64,000 nt of DNA, from assembly GCF_008080435.1 (NCBI RefSeq), contig NZ_VRKN01000003.1:186001-250000 (forward strand), written 5' to 3'. The position numbers and the translations under genes are program-made. This stretch comes from Enterobacter asburiae. Its GTDB lineage: Bacteria; Pseudomonadota; Gammaproteobacteria; Enterobacterales; Enterobacteriaceae. Of this stretch, positions 55,816 through 64,000 are shown piece after piece (position 1 is the first letter of the stretch; the number at the start of each line of letters is the position of its first letter). The notes under the pieces were generated by a model, which was not told the DNA's origin, did not search any database, and saw only the letters and a program-made list of their open reading frames with translations.

Positions 55816-56264
55816 TATTTCTCTTTCTTATCCAGAGACCAGTTCGTAATATCATCGGCGGTATTGGCTTCACCGTCCGGACCAGCAGAGAAGACGTCAA
55901 CCGCGCCGTGTTCGCCCGGGCTCACCAGGATATAATCTCCACCCCACGGATCCTGCGGCAGGCGGCGGATATAGCCATCGGCGCGGTAGCCATTAGGGAT
56001 AGGTGCGATTTCAGGTTTGGTCACCAGCGCCTGCAAACCCTGCTCGGTGGTCGGGTAGCGGTGGTTATCCAGCTTGTACATATCCAGCGAACCTTCGAGC
56101 GCGACAATATCGCTGGTCGCTTTTTGCGTATCCGCTTTTTCTTTATTGCCCATTAAGTTTGGCACCACCATACTCGCTAAAACGCCGAGAATAACGATCA
56201 CCACCATTAATTCGAGCAGCGTGAAGCCCGCCTGGCGAGCCAGGTGTTTTCTTTTTATAGCCAT
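55815..56264 (-). CDS. gspG: Major pseudopilin GspG
   Basis: 149-aa major subunit of the pseudopilus that pushes substrates through the secretin. The prepilin motif RQAG|FTLLELMVVIVILGVL is cut after Gly13. The C-terminal segment with DPWGGDYILVSPG and the acidic loop (DGEANTADDI) that binds calcium are typical. Three bases separate it from gspF. Confidence 0.97.
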   Translation of the reverse strand: MAIKRKHLARQAGFTLLELMVVIVILGVLASMVVPNLMGNKEKADTQKATSDIVALEGSLDMYKLDNHRYPTTEQGLQALVTKPEIAPIPNGYRADGYIRRLPQDPWGGDYILVSPGEHGAVDVFSAGPDGEANTADDITNWSLDKKEK

Positions 56265-56267
56265 GAT

Positions 56268-57476
56268 TTAACCTACCATATTATTAAGTTGCAGAAGCGG
56301 TTGTAATATTGACAGCACGATGAATAAAACAATCGTCGCCATGGAGACCACCAGCGCCGGTTCAAATACCGACAGCGTTAAGGTAATTCGATGCTGCAGT
56401 GCCGATTCCTGGTTTTCCGCCGCGCGGTCCATTAAATTGCCTAATTCCCCGCTCTCTTCGCCGGAGGCAATCATGTACAGCATGGTCGGCGGGAATAACT
56501 TCGCCTGCTCCAGCGCCGCATAAAGCGATGCCCCCTGGCGCACGGTATCGGCGGCCTGCTCCAGCACCTGCCGGGCGTAGAGGTTTTCGATACCGTCCAT
56601 GGCGATATACATCCCCTCCAGCAGCGGCACGCTACTGGCCTGCAGGATGCTCAGGGTACGGATATAGCGGGCGCTGTTGATGGCGCACACCAGCTTTTTA
56701 ATCGGCGAGCCGTTCACCAGCCAGCGGTTCCAGCGAAAACGGTTTTTGGCATTCCTGAGCCAGGTTTTAAAACCGACAAACCCACCGGCCAGGAGACCGA
56801 CAATATAGATGCCGTACGCCTGCAGGAAATCGCTCACCGCAATTAGCGTGCGGGTGGTGATCGGCAGCTGCTGCTTCATGTGGGTGAACTGCTCAATCAC
56901 CTGCGGCACCACCGCCACCAGCAGAATGCCGATCACCGCAATGGCCACCACCGTCAGGGTGATCGGGTAAACCATCGCCTGCGTCAGCTTGCTTTTCATC
57001 TTCTGGCGCTGCTCGTTGTATTCCGCCAGCTTCTCCAGCACGTCGCCCAGGTGGCCGGTCTTTTCACCGGCCATCACCAGCGTGCAGTAGAGCTTGTCGA
57101 AGGTGCGCGGGAACTGGCTAAACGCGTCAAACAGCGTGTGGCCCTCCACCACCTTCTCGCGGATCTCCACCACCATCGCCGCCAGCTTTTTGTCCTCCGT
57201 CTGCTTCGAGATCGCTTTCAACGCGCTTTCCAGCGGCAGCGCGGCGTTGACCAGCGTGGAGAGCTGACGGGTGAACATCGACAGCACCGGCGTGGAGAGC
57301 TTTGCCCCGGTTTTTGCTTTACCGGACGCCGCCGCCTCGCGGGTTTCGGTGATGCTGACGGGCATCAGCTTTTGCTCGCGCAACATCTGGCGAACCTGCT
57401 TTTGCCCCTCGGCCTGCAGGGTGCCGCGCCGGGTTTTGCCCGCGACATCCGTCGCCGTCCAGGCGTAGAAGGCCAT
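56268..57476 (-). CDS. gspF: Type II secretion platform protein GspF
   Basis: Polytopic inner-membrane platform protein, 402 aa, with two homologous cytosolic domains (about 60-165 and 265-370) and three membrane helices, the family layout. Segments YPITLTVVAIAVIGILLVAVVPQ and SGEESGELGNLMDRAAENQE are characteristic. Shares one base with the gspE stop. Confidence 0.96.
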   Translation of the reverse strand: MAFYAWTATDVAGKTRRGTLQAEGQKQVRQMLREQKLMPVSITETREAAASGKAKTGAKLSTPVLSMFTRQLSTLVNAALPLESALKAISKQTEDKKLAAMVVEIREKVVEGHTLFDAFSQFPRTFDKLYCTLVMAGEKTGHLGDVLEKLAEYNEQRQKMKSKLTQAMVYPITLTVVAIAVIGILLVAVVPQVIEQFTHMKQQLPITTRTLIAVSDFLQAYGIYIVGLLAGGFVGFKTWLRNAKNRFRWNRWLVNGSPIKKLVCAINSARYIRTLSILQASSVPLLEGMYIAMDGIENLYARQVLEQAADTVRQGASLYAALEQAKLFPPTMLYMIASGEESGELGNLMDRAAENQESALQHRITLTLSVFEPALVVSMATIVLFIVLSILQPLLQLNNMVG

Positions 57477-58954
57477 TACTCATCTCCCCCGCGCTCGGCG
57501 GTGACGCGCATCACCTCTTCCAGAGAGGTGATGCCGCTAATCACCTTCAGCAGCCCGTTTTCGCGCAGGCTGTAGGCCTGCTTAAAGAGCTGCGTTTCGA
57601 TGGACATTTCGTCCTTATCTTCATGAATGGCCCGGCGTAGGGTGCTGTCCACCACCAGGAATTCATGAATACCGGCACGGCCCTGGTAGCCGCTCTGGCG
57701 GCAGTGCTCGCACCCCACCGCGCGGTAGATCGCGTTGGGCGGCGCGTCCATAAAGCTGAACAGCGCTTTTTCATTGGCGTCCAGCGGACTGGTGGACCGG
57801 CAGTGCGTACACAGCCGACGCACCAGACGCTGGGCAATGACACCGAGCAACGATGAACCGATTAAAAACGACTCCAGCCCCATATCGCGCAGACGGGTGA
57901 TCGCCCCTGCAGCGCTGTTGGTGTGCAGCGTAGACATGACCAGGTGACCGGTGAGCGACGCCTGCACCGCAATTTGCGCGGTTTCACCGTCACGAATTTC
58001 CCCGATCATCACCACGTCCGGATCCTGACGCAGGATGGCGCGCAGCCCGCGGGCAAAGGTCATGTCCACGCGCGGGTTAACCTGCGTCTGCCCCACCCCT
58101 TCCAGCTCGTATTCAATCGGGTCTTCCACGGTCAGGATGTTGCGCTCATCACCGTTCAGCGCCGAGAGAATGGCATACAGGGTGGTACTTTTACCGGAGC
58201 CCGTGGGCCCGGTGACCAGAATAATGCCGTGCGGGCGGTCAATCAGCCCTTTCAGCTTCTCCAGCTCTTCATCAATCAGACCCAGCTTGTTGATGTCGGG
58301 CTTCAGATTGCTTTTATCGAGCAGGCGCATGACCACGCGCTCGCCGTACTGGGACGGAATGGTCGATACGCGCACGTCGATCGCCTTGCGGCCAATGCGC
58401 AGGGAGATGCGGCCATCCTGCGGCAGGCGCTTCTCGGCGATGTCAAGTTTTGACATGACCTTGATGCGCGACACCAGCAGCGGTGCCAGCTTGCGCGCCG
58501 GCTGCAGCACCGGGCGCAGCACGCCGTCGACGCGAAAGCGAATGCTCAGCGTGCGCTCGAAGGTTTCGATATGGATATCCGACGCGCCGTCTTTCACCGC
58601 CTCGCCGAGAATGGCGTTGATCAGGCGGATCACCGGAGAGTTTTCGTCGTTATCGAGCAGATCCTCGTTATCCGGGATCTCCTCGGTTAACGCCATCAGG
58701 TCGATATCCGCGTCCATGTCATCCACCAGCTGCTGCGACACGCCGCTGCTCTGCTGCCAGATTTTGGCCAGCAGCTCGTCAAAGGCCTCCGGCGTCAGGG
58801 TCACCGGAACGAACGCGCGTCCCAGCACCCGGCGCACCTCCAGCAGTGCAAACGCCGGGGTATCTTCACGGATATAGACGTCGTTGTTGTAAAACAGAAC
58901 GCCGTTATCTTTTGCGTAGCTGCTGCTACACAGGGTTTTCGTCGGTTCGTCCAC
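57476..58954 (-). CDS. gspE: Type II secretion ATPase GspE
   Basis: Cytosolic hexameric ATPase that powers pseudopilus assembly, 492 aa. Walker A is GPTGSGKST at residues 249-257, the Asp box and Walker B follow ([19 protein letters not shown]), and the zinc-binding tetracysteine is CTHC ... CEHC near residues 390-425. The N1 domain contacts GspL. Fifteen bases after gspD. All catalytic motifs are intact. Confidence 0.97.
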   Translation of the reverse strand: MDEPTKTLCSSSYAKDNGVLFYNNDVYIREDTPAFALLEVRRVLGRAFVPVTLTPEAFDELLAKIWQQSSGVSQQLVDDMDADIDLMALTEEIPDNEDLLDNDENSPVIRLINAILGEAVKDGASDIHIETFERTLSIRFRVDGVLRPVLQPARKLAPLLVSRIKVMSKLDIAEKRLPQDGRISLRIGRKAIDVRVSTIPSQYGERVVMRLLDKSNLKPDINKLGLIDEELEKLKGLIDRPHGIILVTGPTGSGKSTTLYAILSALNGDERNILTVEDPIEYELEGVGQTQVNPRVDMTFARGLRAILRQDPDVVMIGEIRDGETAQIAVQASLTGHLVMSTLHTNSAAGAITRLRDMGLESFLIGSSLLGVIAQRLVRRLCTHCRSTSPLDANEKALFSFMDAPPNAIYRAVGCEHCRQSGYQGRAGIHEFLVVDSTLRRAIHEDKDEMSIETQLFKQAYSLRENGLLKVISGITSLEEVMRVTAERGGDE

Positions 58955-58969
58955 GGTGCCCCCTCCGCC

Positions 58970-60889
58970 TTAGTGTTTAAACGGATTGCGTGCGGCGCTG
59001 GTTTTCACCGGTGCGGCGCTGGCGTCAACGGGAAACGCGGGCAGGACCGCGTTATCCGTGGGTTCAATAATGCCGAGCTTTTTCTCTTCCACGCGCTGCT
59101 GCTGGCGGGCACGGATCTGGTCATATTTCTCTTTCGACGCCGCGCTGTAGTTGTCGTCATCACGCAGAACGGTGGTATGGATAAACACCATCAGGTTGCG
59201 TTTCGACGTATCCTGCGAGGTGTAGCGGAACAGCTGGCCAACCAGCGGGATATCGCCCAGCAGCGGCACTTTGGAGACCGACTGTTTGGTGACGTTTTCC
59301 ATCAGGCCGCCGAGCACCACCGTCTGCCCGCTGTGCACCATCACTTCGTTGTTGATGGTGCGGGTGTTAAAGGTTGGGCCGAGGCTGGCGTCTTCCGTCG
59401 CGCTGTTGTCAACGCTGGAGACTTCCTGCTCAATCTTCAGGTGGATCATGTCGCCGTCGTTGATTTGCGGCACAATTTTCAGCTTGGTACCGACCGTCTT
59501 ACGCTCAACGGAGTTAAAGACGTTGTCGCCGCTGGTGGTCTGAGAGCCAGAGAGAACCGGCACATCCTGACCGACGTTGAACGACGCTTCTTTGTTATCC
59601 AGCGTGACCACGCTTGGCGTGGAGAGAATATCGTTTTTGCCGTCGGTGGAGAGCGCGGTCACCAGAGCCCCGAAATCGCCGTTAAAGAAGCCGGTCGCCA
59701 GGCCGGTGAAGCTCGCCCCTTTCATGGTGCCGTTTTTAATCTGGCTGATAGGCAGGCCGGTAGAGCCGAACTGCACCCCGCCGTGCTTGCTGCTCCACTG
59801 CACGCCAAGATCCAGGCCGTTACCGTCCTGCACTTCAGCAATGATCGCCTCTACCAGCACCTGCGGACGGCGGATGTCGAGCTTGTCGATCACCTTCTCC
59901 AGAGAGTTCATCACGTTTGGCTGGGCGGTGATCACCAGTGAGTTGGTTGACTCGTCGGCGCTGATGTTCAGATCGCTGGACGCGGTGGCGGTTTTCGCCT
60001 TCGGCGTGCCGGCCTTGTCTTTCAGCTGTTCCCCAATCCCGGTGAGCACCGGTACCACCTTCGTGGCGCTGGCATATTTGAGATAGAAGACGCGGGTATT
60101 CCCCTCGTTGTTCTGCTCGCGATCCAGCTGATGGATCAGGGAGCGGGTACGCATGCGCGCATCTTCCGAACCGCTGATCACCAGGCTGTTGGTTTCGTCA
60201 TCCGCCACCACTTTGGTCGCCAGCTGCGGCGCGTTCTGCCCCTTCTGCTCTTCGTTGTTGAGGTTGTTCAACATGTCTGAGAGCTCTTTGGCGGAGGCAA
60301 AGCGCAGCGGTACGATCTCGCGGCGCTGAATACCGTCTTTATCAACGCGCTGCACCAGATCCACCAGGCGGTTCACCACCGAGGCTTTACCGGTCAACAG
60401 CAGCACGTTGGACGGCTCGAAGTGCACCACGTTACCGATGCCGGTGGCATCGTTAAGCTGGCGCAGCAGCGGCGCCAGTTCACGTACCGGCACATTTTCC
60501 ATGCGCACGACGCGGGTGATGATCTCATCGCCTTTGCCCGGGTTTTTGCTGTCTGCCAGCGGCGCGCCTGCGGTGCGGGCCACGCTGGAACGCACCACTT
60601 TCACCATGCCGTTATCCATCGGGATCACCGACAGGCCGTACAGATCCAGCACGCTCAGAAAGAACTGGTAATACTCATCTTCCGTCAGCACGTTGTAGGT
60701 TCGCACCGACACCGTGCCCTGAACGGACGGGTCGACGAGAATGGTTTTATTCAGATTGCGGCCTACCGTATCGATAAACTCGCGGATATCGGTATTTTTA
60801 AAGCTCGCGCTAAAGTTGGCTGCAAGCAGCGAACTCGAATATAACGACAATGCGGTCAGCGCCACGCACGCCCATGGAAATTTCTTCAT
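58970..60889 (-). CDS. gspD: Type II secretin GspD
   Basis: Outer-membrane secretin channel, 639 aa, with a signal peptide cleaved after about residue 23 (SSSLLA). Periplasmic N0-N3 domains cover about 25-320; the secretin core (about 380-600) contains VPLLGDIPLVGQLF and the beta-barrel lip segments. The end has a short C-terminal stretch, so a pilotin-binding S domain may be minimal; no gspS pilotin is in this window. Thirteen bases after gspC. Confidence 0.96.
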   Translation of the reverse strand: MKKFPWACVALTALSLYSSSLLAANFSASFKNTDIREFIDTVGRNLNKTILVDPSVQGTVSVRTYNVLTEDEYYQFFLSVLDLYGLSVIPMDNGMVKVVRSSVARTAGAPLADSKNPGKGDEIITRVVRMENVPVRELAPLLRQLNDATGIGNVVHFEPSNVLLLTGKASVVNRLVDLVQRVDKDGIQRREIVPLRFASAKELSDMLNNLNNEEQKGQNAPQLATKVVADDETNSLVISGSEDARMRTRSLIHQLDREQNNEGNTRVFYLKYASATKVVPVLTGIGEQLKDKAGTPKAKTATASSDLNISADESTNSLVITAQPNVMNSLEKVIDKLDIRRPQVLVEAIIAEVQDGNGLDLGVQWSSKHGGVQFGSTGLPISQIKNGTMKGASFTGLATGFFNGDFGALVTALSTDGKNDILSTPSVVTLDNKEASFNVGQDVPVLSGSQTTSGDNVFNSVERKTVGTKLKIVPQINDGDMIHLKIEQEVSSVDNSATEDASLGPTFNTRTINNEVMVHSGQTVVLGGLMENVTKQSVSKVPLLGDIPLVGQLFRYTSQDTSKRNLMVFIHTTVLRDDDNYSAASKEKYDQIRARQQQRVEEKKLGIIEPTDNAVLPAFPVDASAAPVKTSAARNPFKH

Positions 60890-60902
60890 GTCTCTACACT
60901 TG

Positions 60903-61676
60903 TTAATTGTTTAGAACATTAACCCGAATATTTTCAAGGTGAGCGTGACGTCTGACGACGACCTCCGCTTCTTTCATTTTCGACCAGTTGGCAATAATAC
61001 TTTTTGCCTTTGCTTCATCGGTCATATCGACAGAATTGACTTCTACTGCCACGTCACCCTTTTTCAGCCCTGAATCGCTGTAGAAGGAGGAGGCATTCCT
61101 TGGATTAATGTTGTAGCCCTCCAGTTGGCCCTTTTCGATTAACGGCTTTAACACCAGATAATCATTCAGATGCACGCTTTCCGCGCCTGCATCTTTCGTC
61201 GATTTGGTCACCGGGTCGCTGTCAACACCGCCCTTAAAATAATCAGGTTTATTTAACGCCAGTACCTGCGTAGCACCTTCGTAATTAACCACCACATTGT
61301 CTTTGTTAATTTCCTGAATAAAGGCATCGTTATAACCGGTCAGCGACTCGCCTTCACGGTAGCTCTTCTGACCACCCGGTGTTTTGATAACGGCGAACGA
61401 AAGCCAGGCGTCATCGCTGCGCACGATACCTTCGATCTCCGCTGCCAGCGGGGCTTTTACCGCCGTTGCCATGTTGTCCTGACGTACCGCCGCTGTGAAA
61501 AGGGTGAATGTCTTGTCGTCACGACGCGTTTTCAGCGGCTGCGCATCGGAATTAGCCAACTTATTCGTAACTTTTTTATAATCTTTAAACGTCAGATATC
61601 CTTGCTGGCCGCAAAAAATTAACAGCGCAAACATAATGCAAGGTGTTATCCACCGTGACAGAAATGAGAACCTCAT
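60903..61676 (-). CDS. gspC: Type II secretion protein GspC
   Basis: Inner-membrane protein connecting the platform to the secretin, 257 aa. One N-terminal membrane helix (about 9-27), a periplasmic homology region (about 70-150) that binds GspD, and a C-terminal PDZ domain (about 165-257, with SGLKKGDVAVEVNSVDM). First gene of gspC-O, divergent from gspA. Confidence 0.92.
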   Translation of the reverse strand: MRFSFLSRWITPCIMFALLIFCGQQGYLTFKDYKKVTNKLANSDAQPLKTRRDDKTFTLFTAAVRQDNMATAVKAPLAAEIEGIVRSDDAWLSFAVIKTPGGQKSYREGESLTGYNDAFIQEINKDNVVVNYEGATQVLALNKPDYFKGGVDSDPVTKSTKDAGAESVHLNDYLVLKPLIEKGQLEGYNINPRNASSFYSDSGLKKGDVAVEVNSVDMTDEAKAKSIIANWSKMKEAEVVVRRHAHLENIRVNVLNN

Positions 61677-61934
61677 TTTTCATCTGGCCTTTAACAAAGC
61701 GAAAATAAGCAGCATCGTGCTGCGCCAATATGTGAGCAAAGAGTAATTTCCCGCTGTAAAAACGACCACTGACTTTGCCGCTAACTTTCATACCGAAAAA
61801 TATTGACCGTATAAAATCCAGATGTTAGGCCTCGCCGGCAGGATATTTTTACCCTGTGCGCAAATTGACCACCCTATAGCGTTGCTTTACTTTCTCGTCC
61901 TGTTGCTATTCCTAATCAGAGACGGTAAGTCGTT
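61677..61934. promoter_or_regulatory. gspC-gspA divergent promoter region
   Basis: 258 AT-leaning bases between divergent starts, containing a perfect GCAGCA-TCG-TGCTGC inverted repeat (61709-61723). Promoters for both directions should be here; I could not assign hexamers. In E. coli gsp is silenced by H-NS, so an A+T-rich control region is expected. Confidence 0.5.
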
Positions 61935-63500
61935 ATGTATCAGAGCCACTTTAATTTTAAAAATCCGCCCTTTCGGAAAATAACCCGGTTATCCGGGGAT
62001 TTTCTGGTGCCTTATCATCAGGACGTGTTCAACCTGCTGAAAGAAAAAACCCAACAGGCGGGGATTACTGGGCTCTTTGCTGACGATGCCCCACTGCTGG
62101 GCCAGTTCAGCGATGCGCTGAAATCCGCTAATCCTGGCGCGCTTGCCATCAACGCGTTTCCAAAACTGAGTGCCAGTAGCCTGCTGTACAAACTCAACCC
62201 GGGAACGAAAGAGAGCAAGAACCGGCTTCAGGCGGTGGATGCCGTACTGCATCAGTGGCAGGAGGGGAAAACCAGGACGAAAGTGCTGGTGATTAGCCAT
62301 ACCGAGGCCATGAAAGAGACCTGTCGGGAAGTGCTGGCTATGCTGCTCACGCGTGCGCAGGAGCTGGGGTTTAGCCTGACCGTCGTACTGATGGGGGCTG
62401 CGGAACAGGACGCCGTCCTGATGCAGCAACCGGAGCTGCGTGAATATGCTCACACCCACCACACCCTGCGCCCCCTTACCTGCCGGGAGTCTCTCAGCTA
62501 CGTTCAGGCGCAGTGTGAAGAGCACGGGTGCGAGAATGCGCCACTCACCCCGGCGCGCGTGCGCAAGATGCATGCGCTGACCCGGGGGAATATCAGCAAG
62601 CTGAATGAACTGGCGCACCTGTCGATGCTCGCCGCCTGGACCGAACGTGCAGCCCGGGTCAGCCCGCGTCATTTACGGCTGGCCTCCGGCGAGATCCTGC
62701 CCGCGAAAAAACACGGTAAGCGCCTGGCTACCGTCGGTTTATTCGCGTCCGTGCTGTTTGCCGCCTGCGGCTGGTATTTCACCTCCTCGATCGGTGCAAA
62801 ACTTCCGGTTCAGCTCCCGGTGCCTGTTAGCTGGAAACAGCAGACGCCACACGTTCAGGCCCCGGTGGTGCCGGTTATTGACAACGAGGTGGTAAATCTG
62901 CCGGATGCGATGCATCAGCTCTATCTGATGTGGGGGTATGACGCCTCGGCGGACGATGCCCTGTGTCAAAACGCCGCGAAGGTGAACCTGATGTGTAAGC
63001 AGGGGAACGCCTCACCGGACGCGCTGGCGCAGGAAGATTATCCGTGGGTAAGTGAACTGAAAACCGGCAACCACCTCAACTATGCTGTGGTCGCCCGCGT
63101 CGGGAATAACTCACTCGACCTGCTGATGAACAACCGTACCTGGCAGGTAAGCCGCAGCTGGTTTAACCAACATGCCACCGGGAACTATACGCAATTGCAC
63201 CGCCTGACGCCGGAAGGTAAAGACGCCATCAGCGCCGCCAGCGATGCGAAAGACATGGGTTGGCTTGACCAGCAGTTAAGCGTGGCCCTTAACCAGCCGG
63301 AAACCCATGCCCAGACCTGGACAACGGAGATGATGAAACGCACCCGTGAGTTCCAGCAAAAAATGCATCTGCATGTGGATGGCATTCCCGGGGAAGATAC
63401 GCTGATGCAGTTAATGCGTGAAACCCATTCCACGCCGAGCGTATTAATACAGGCCTCGCGTTCCACACCGGACGCGACAAAGCAGGAGAAACATTCCTGA
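61935..63500 (+). CDS. gspA: GspA-like protein lacking recognisable nucleotide-binding motifs
   Basis: 521-aa inner-membrane protein of the GspA/ExeA family, which with GspB inserts the secretin through peptidoglycan. The N-terminal ~270 residues align with the AAA+ domain, but where ExeA and E. coli GspA have GxxGxGKT the sequence reads GLFADDAPLLGQFSDAL: no Lys or Thr. The Walker B region is VLVISHTEAM without the usual acidic residues. One membrane helix is at about 267-284. The periplasmic part has a C39-like fold without catalytic residues and a peptidoglycan-binding module (REFQQKMHLHVDGIPGEDTL). The stop overlaps gspB by one base. The family call rests on layout and context. Confidence 0.85.
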   Translation: MYQSHFNFKNPPFRKITRLSGDFLVPYHQDVFNLLKEKTQQAGITGLFADDAPLLGQFSDALKSANPGALAINAFPKLSASSLLYKLNPGTKESKNRLQAVDAVLHQWQEGKTRTKVLVISHTEAMKETCREVLAMLLTRAQELGFSLTVVLMGAAEQDAVLMQQPELREYAHTHHTLRPLTCRESLSYVQAQCEEHGCENAPLTPARVRKMHALTRGNISKLNELAHLSMLAAWTERAARVSPRHLRLASGEILPAKKHGKRLATVGLFASVLFAACGWYFTSSIGAKLPVQLPVPVSWKQQTPHVQAPVVPVIDNEVVNLPDAMHQLYLMWGYDASADDALCQNAAKVNLMCKQGNASPDALAQEDYPWVSELKTGNHLNYAVVARVGNNSLDLLMNNRTWQVSRSWFNQHATGNYTQLHRLTPEGKDAISAASDAKDMGWLDQQLSVALNQPETHAQTWTTEMMKRTREFQQKMHLHVDGIPGEDTLMQLMRETHSTPSVLIQASRSTPDATKQEKHS

Positions 63501-64000
63501 TGTCTACCATCTGTCTTGCGGCCCAGCGCAGCTACACTACCGGGGAGGCGGTCTGGTTTTCATACCGCCTCCCCAGCCTGAGAAAAATCTTCGGCAACGC
63601 TTTTTTATGGACGTTGAGCCTGTGCGCCATGCTGATGGCGGGCGTGTACGCGCATACTTACTGGAGCCTGCGCCATCCTGCGCCGGAACCGGTAAAAAAA
63701 GCGCGCGTCGCGAAACCCGAAACGCAGCTTTCCGATATGCACTATGTGTATGTCAGCAAGCCGTTCCCGCATCCGCATCCTCAACCGAAACCGGCGCCTG
63801 TGCAGGCCGAGGTACCTGCCATGCAGGATCTGCCGATTAACAGCGATGATACCGACTGGCAGCAGGCACCCGACGGCGCGGAACCACACGATACGTCGCG
63901 GGATACGTTACCCGGCACCGAAGCGCATGATGTCGCACCCGCCAGCGCAGGCAGTAACGATGCCTCACTAACCGAGTTGTTTAAGCAGGCGTTAAAAGAA
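63500..64000 (+). CDS. gspB: GspB (3' end cut by window edge)
   Basis: Partner of GspA in secretin assembly. The first 167 codons are present with no stop. A cytosolic N-terminus of about 35 residues, one membrane helix (about 38-52, LWTLSLCAMLMAGVY) and a Pro-rich periplasmic region follow; the conserved C-terminal GspB domain lies beyond the edge. The ATG overlaps the gspA stop (TGATG). Confidence 0.85.
   Translation, partial: MSTICLAAQRSYTTGEAVWFSYRLPSLRKIFGNAFLWTLSLCAMLMAGVYAHTYWSLRHPAPEPVKKARVAKPETQLSDMHYVYVSKPFPHPHPQPKPAPVQAEVPAMQDLPINSDDTDWQQAPDGAEPHDTSRDTLPGTEAHDVAPASAGSNDASLTELFKQALKE

Noticed and set aside
58035-59941. Long plus-strand frames over gspE and gspD
   Set aside because: Complementary to well-supported gsp genes; no start signals.

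Overview
The window is ordinary-GC enterobacterial chromosome. Gene content, protein lengths and order match the focA-pflBA / dmsABC / serS-rarA-lolA-ftsK-lrp / trxB-cydDC-aat-infA / clpAS-cspD / macAB / aqpZ-lysO-hcp-hcr-poxB-ltaE-ybjTS stretch of Escherichia coli relatives. Small departures from E. coli (a CigR-like gene after pflA, a DoxX gene between hcr and poxB, and chitinases plus a type II secretion locus after ybjS) suggest Enterobacter or a close relative. Genus is an inference; I saw no diagnostic rRNA or tRNA gene.

Layout. 1-4.2 kb: the anaerobic formate module, with focA cut at the left edge, pflB and its activase pflA. 4.2-6 kb: a CigR/RcnB-like exported protein and the MFS transporter ycaD, both on the minus strand. 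6.2-10.4 kb: dmsABC (DMSO respiration) with an upstream FNR-like box. 10.4-18.2 kb: the minus-strand run lrp, ftsK, lolA, rarA, serS, with a LexA box before ftsK. 18.7-24.6 kb: trxB, cydDC, aat, infA on the plus strand. 24.6-25.5 kb: an unfamiliar 153-aa ORF preceded by its own sigma70-like promoter and a strongly folded RNA element, at the infA-clpA junction. 25.5-34.5 kb: clpA, clpS, cspD, macAB, ybjX (with a PhoP-type box) and ybjD. 34.8-45.3 kb: aqpZ, lysO, hcp-hcr, a DoxX gene, poxB-ltaE-ybjT and ybjS.

45.5-64 kb is the accessory part: a GH19 chitinase, a small lytic transglycosylase and a multidomain GH18 chitinase, followed (all on the minus strand) by a complete-looking type II secretion operon gspCDEFGHIJKLMO. 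A divergent gspAB pair runs off the right edge. The likely reading is a chitin-degradation unit: the two Sec-exported chitinases are probable substrates of the adjacent secreton, and GspAB plus the transglycosylase may help it pass the peptidoglycan. GspA is odd because the expected nucleotide-binding motifs are missing.

Regulatory signals fit the gene roles: FNR for dmsA, FNR plus NsrR for hcp, LexA for ftsK, PhoP for ybjX. Extragenic palindromes of two families occur several times. One forms a composite repeat-plus-terminator cassette found behind both clpA and the GH19 chitinase. I found no CRISPR array, insertion sequence, rRNA or tRNA. The strongest candidates for something undescribed are the structured RNA with its ORF at 24.6-25.3 kb and the degenerate GspA.
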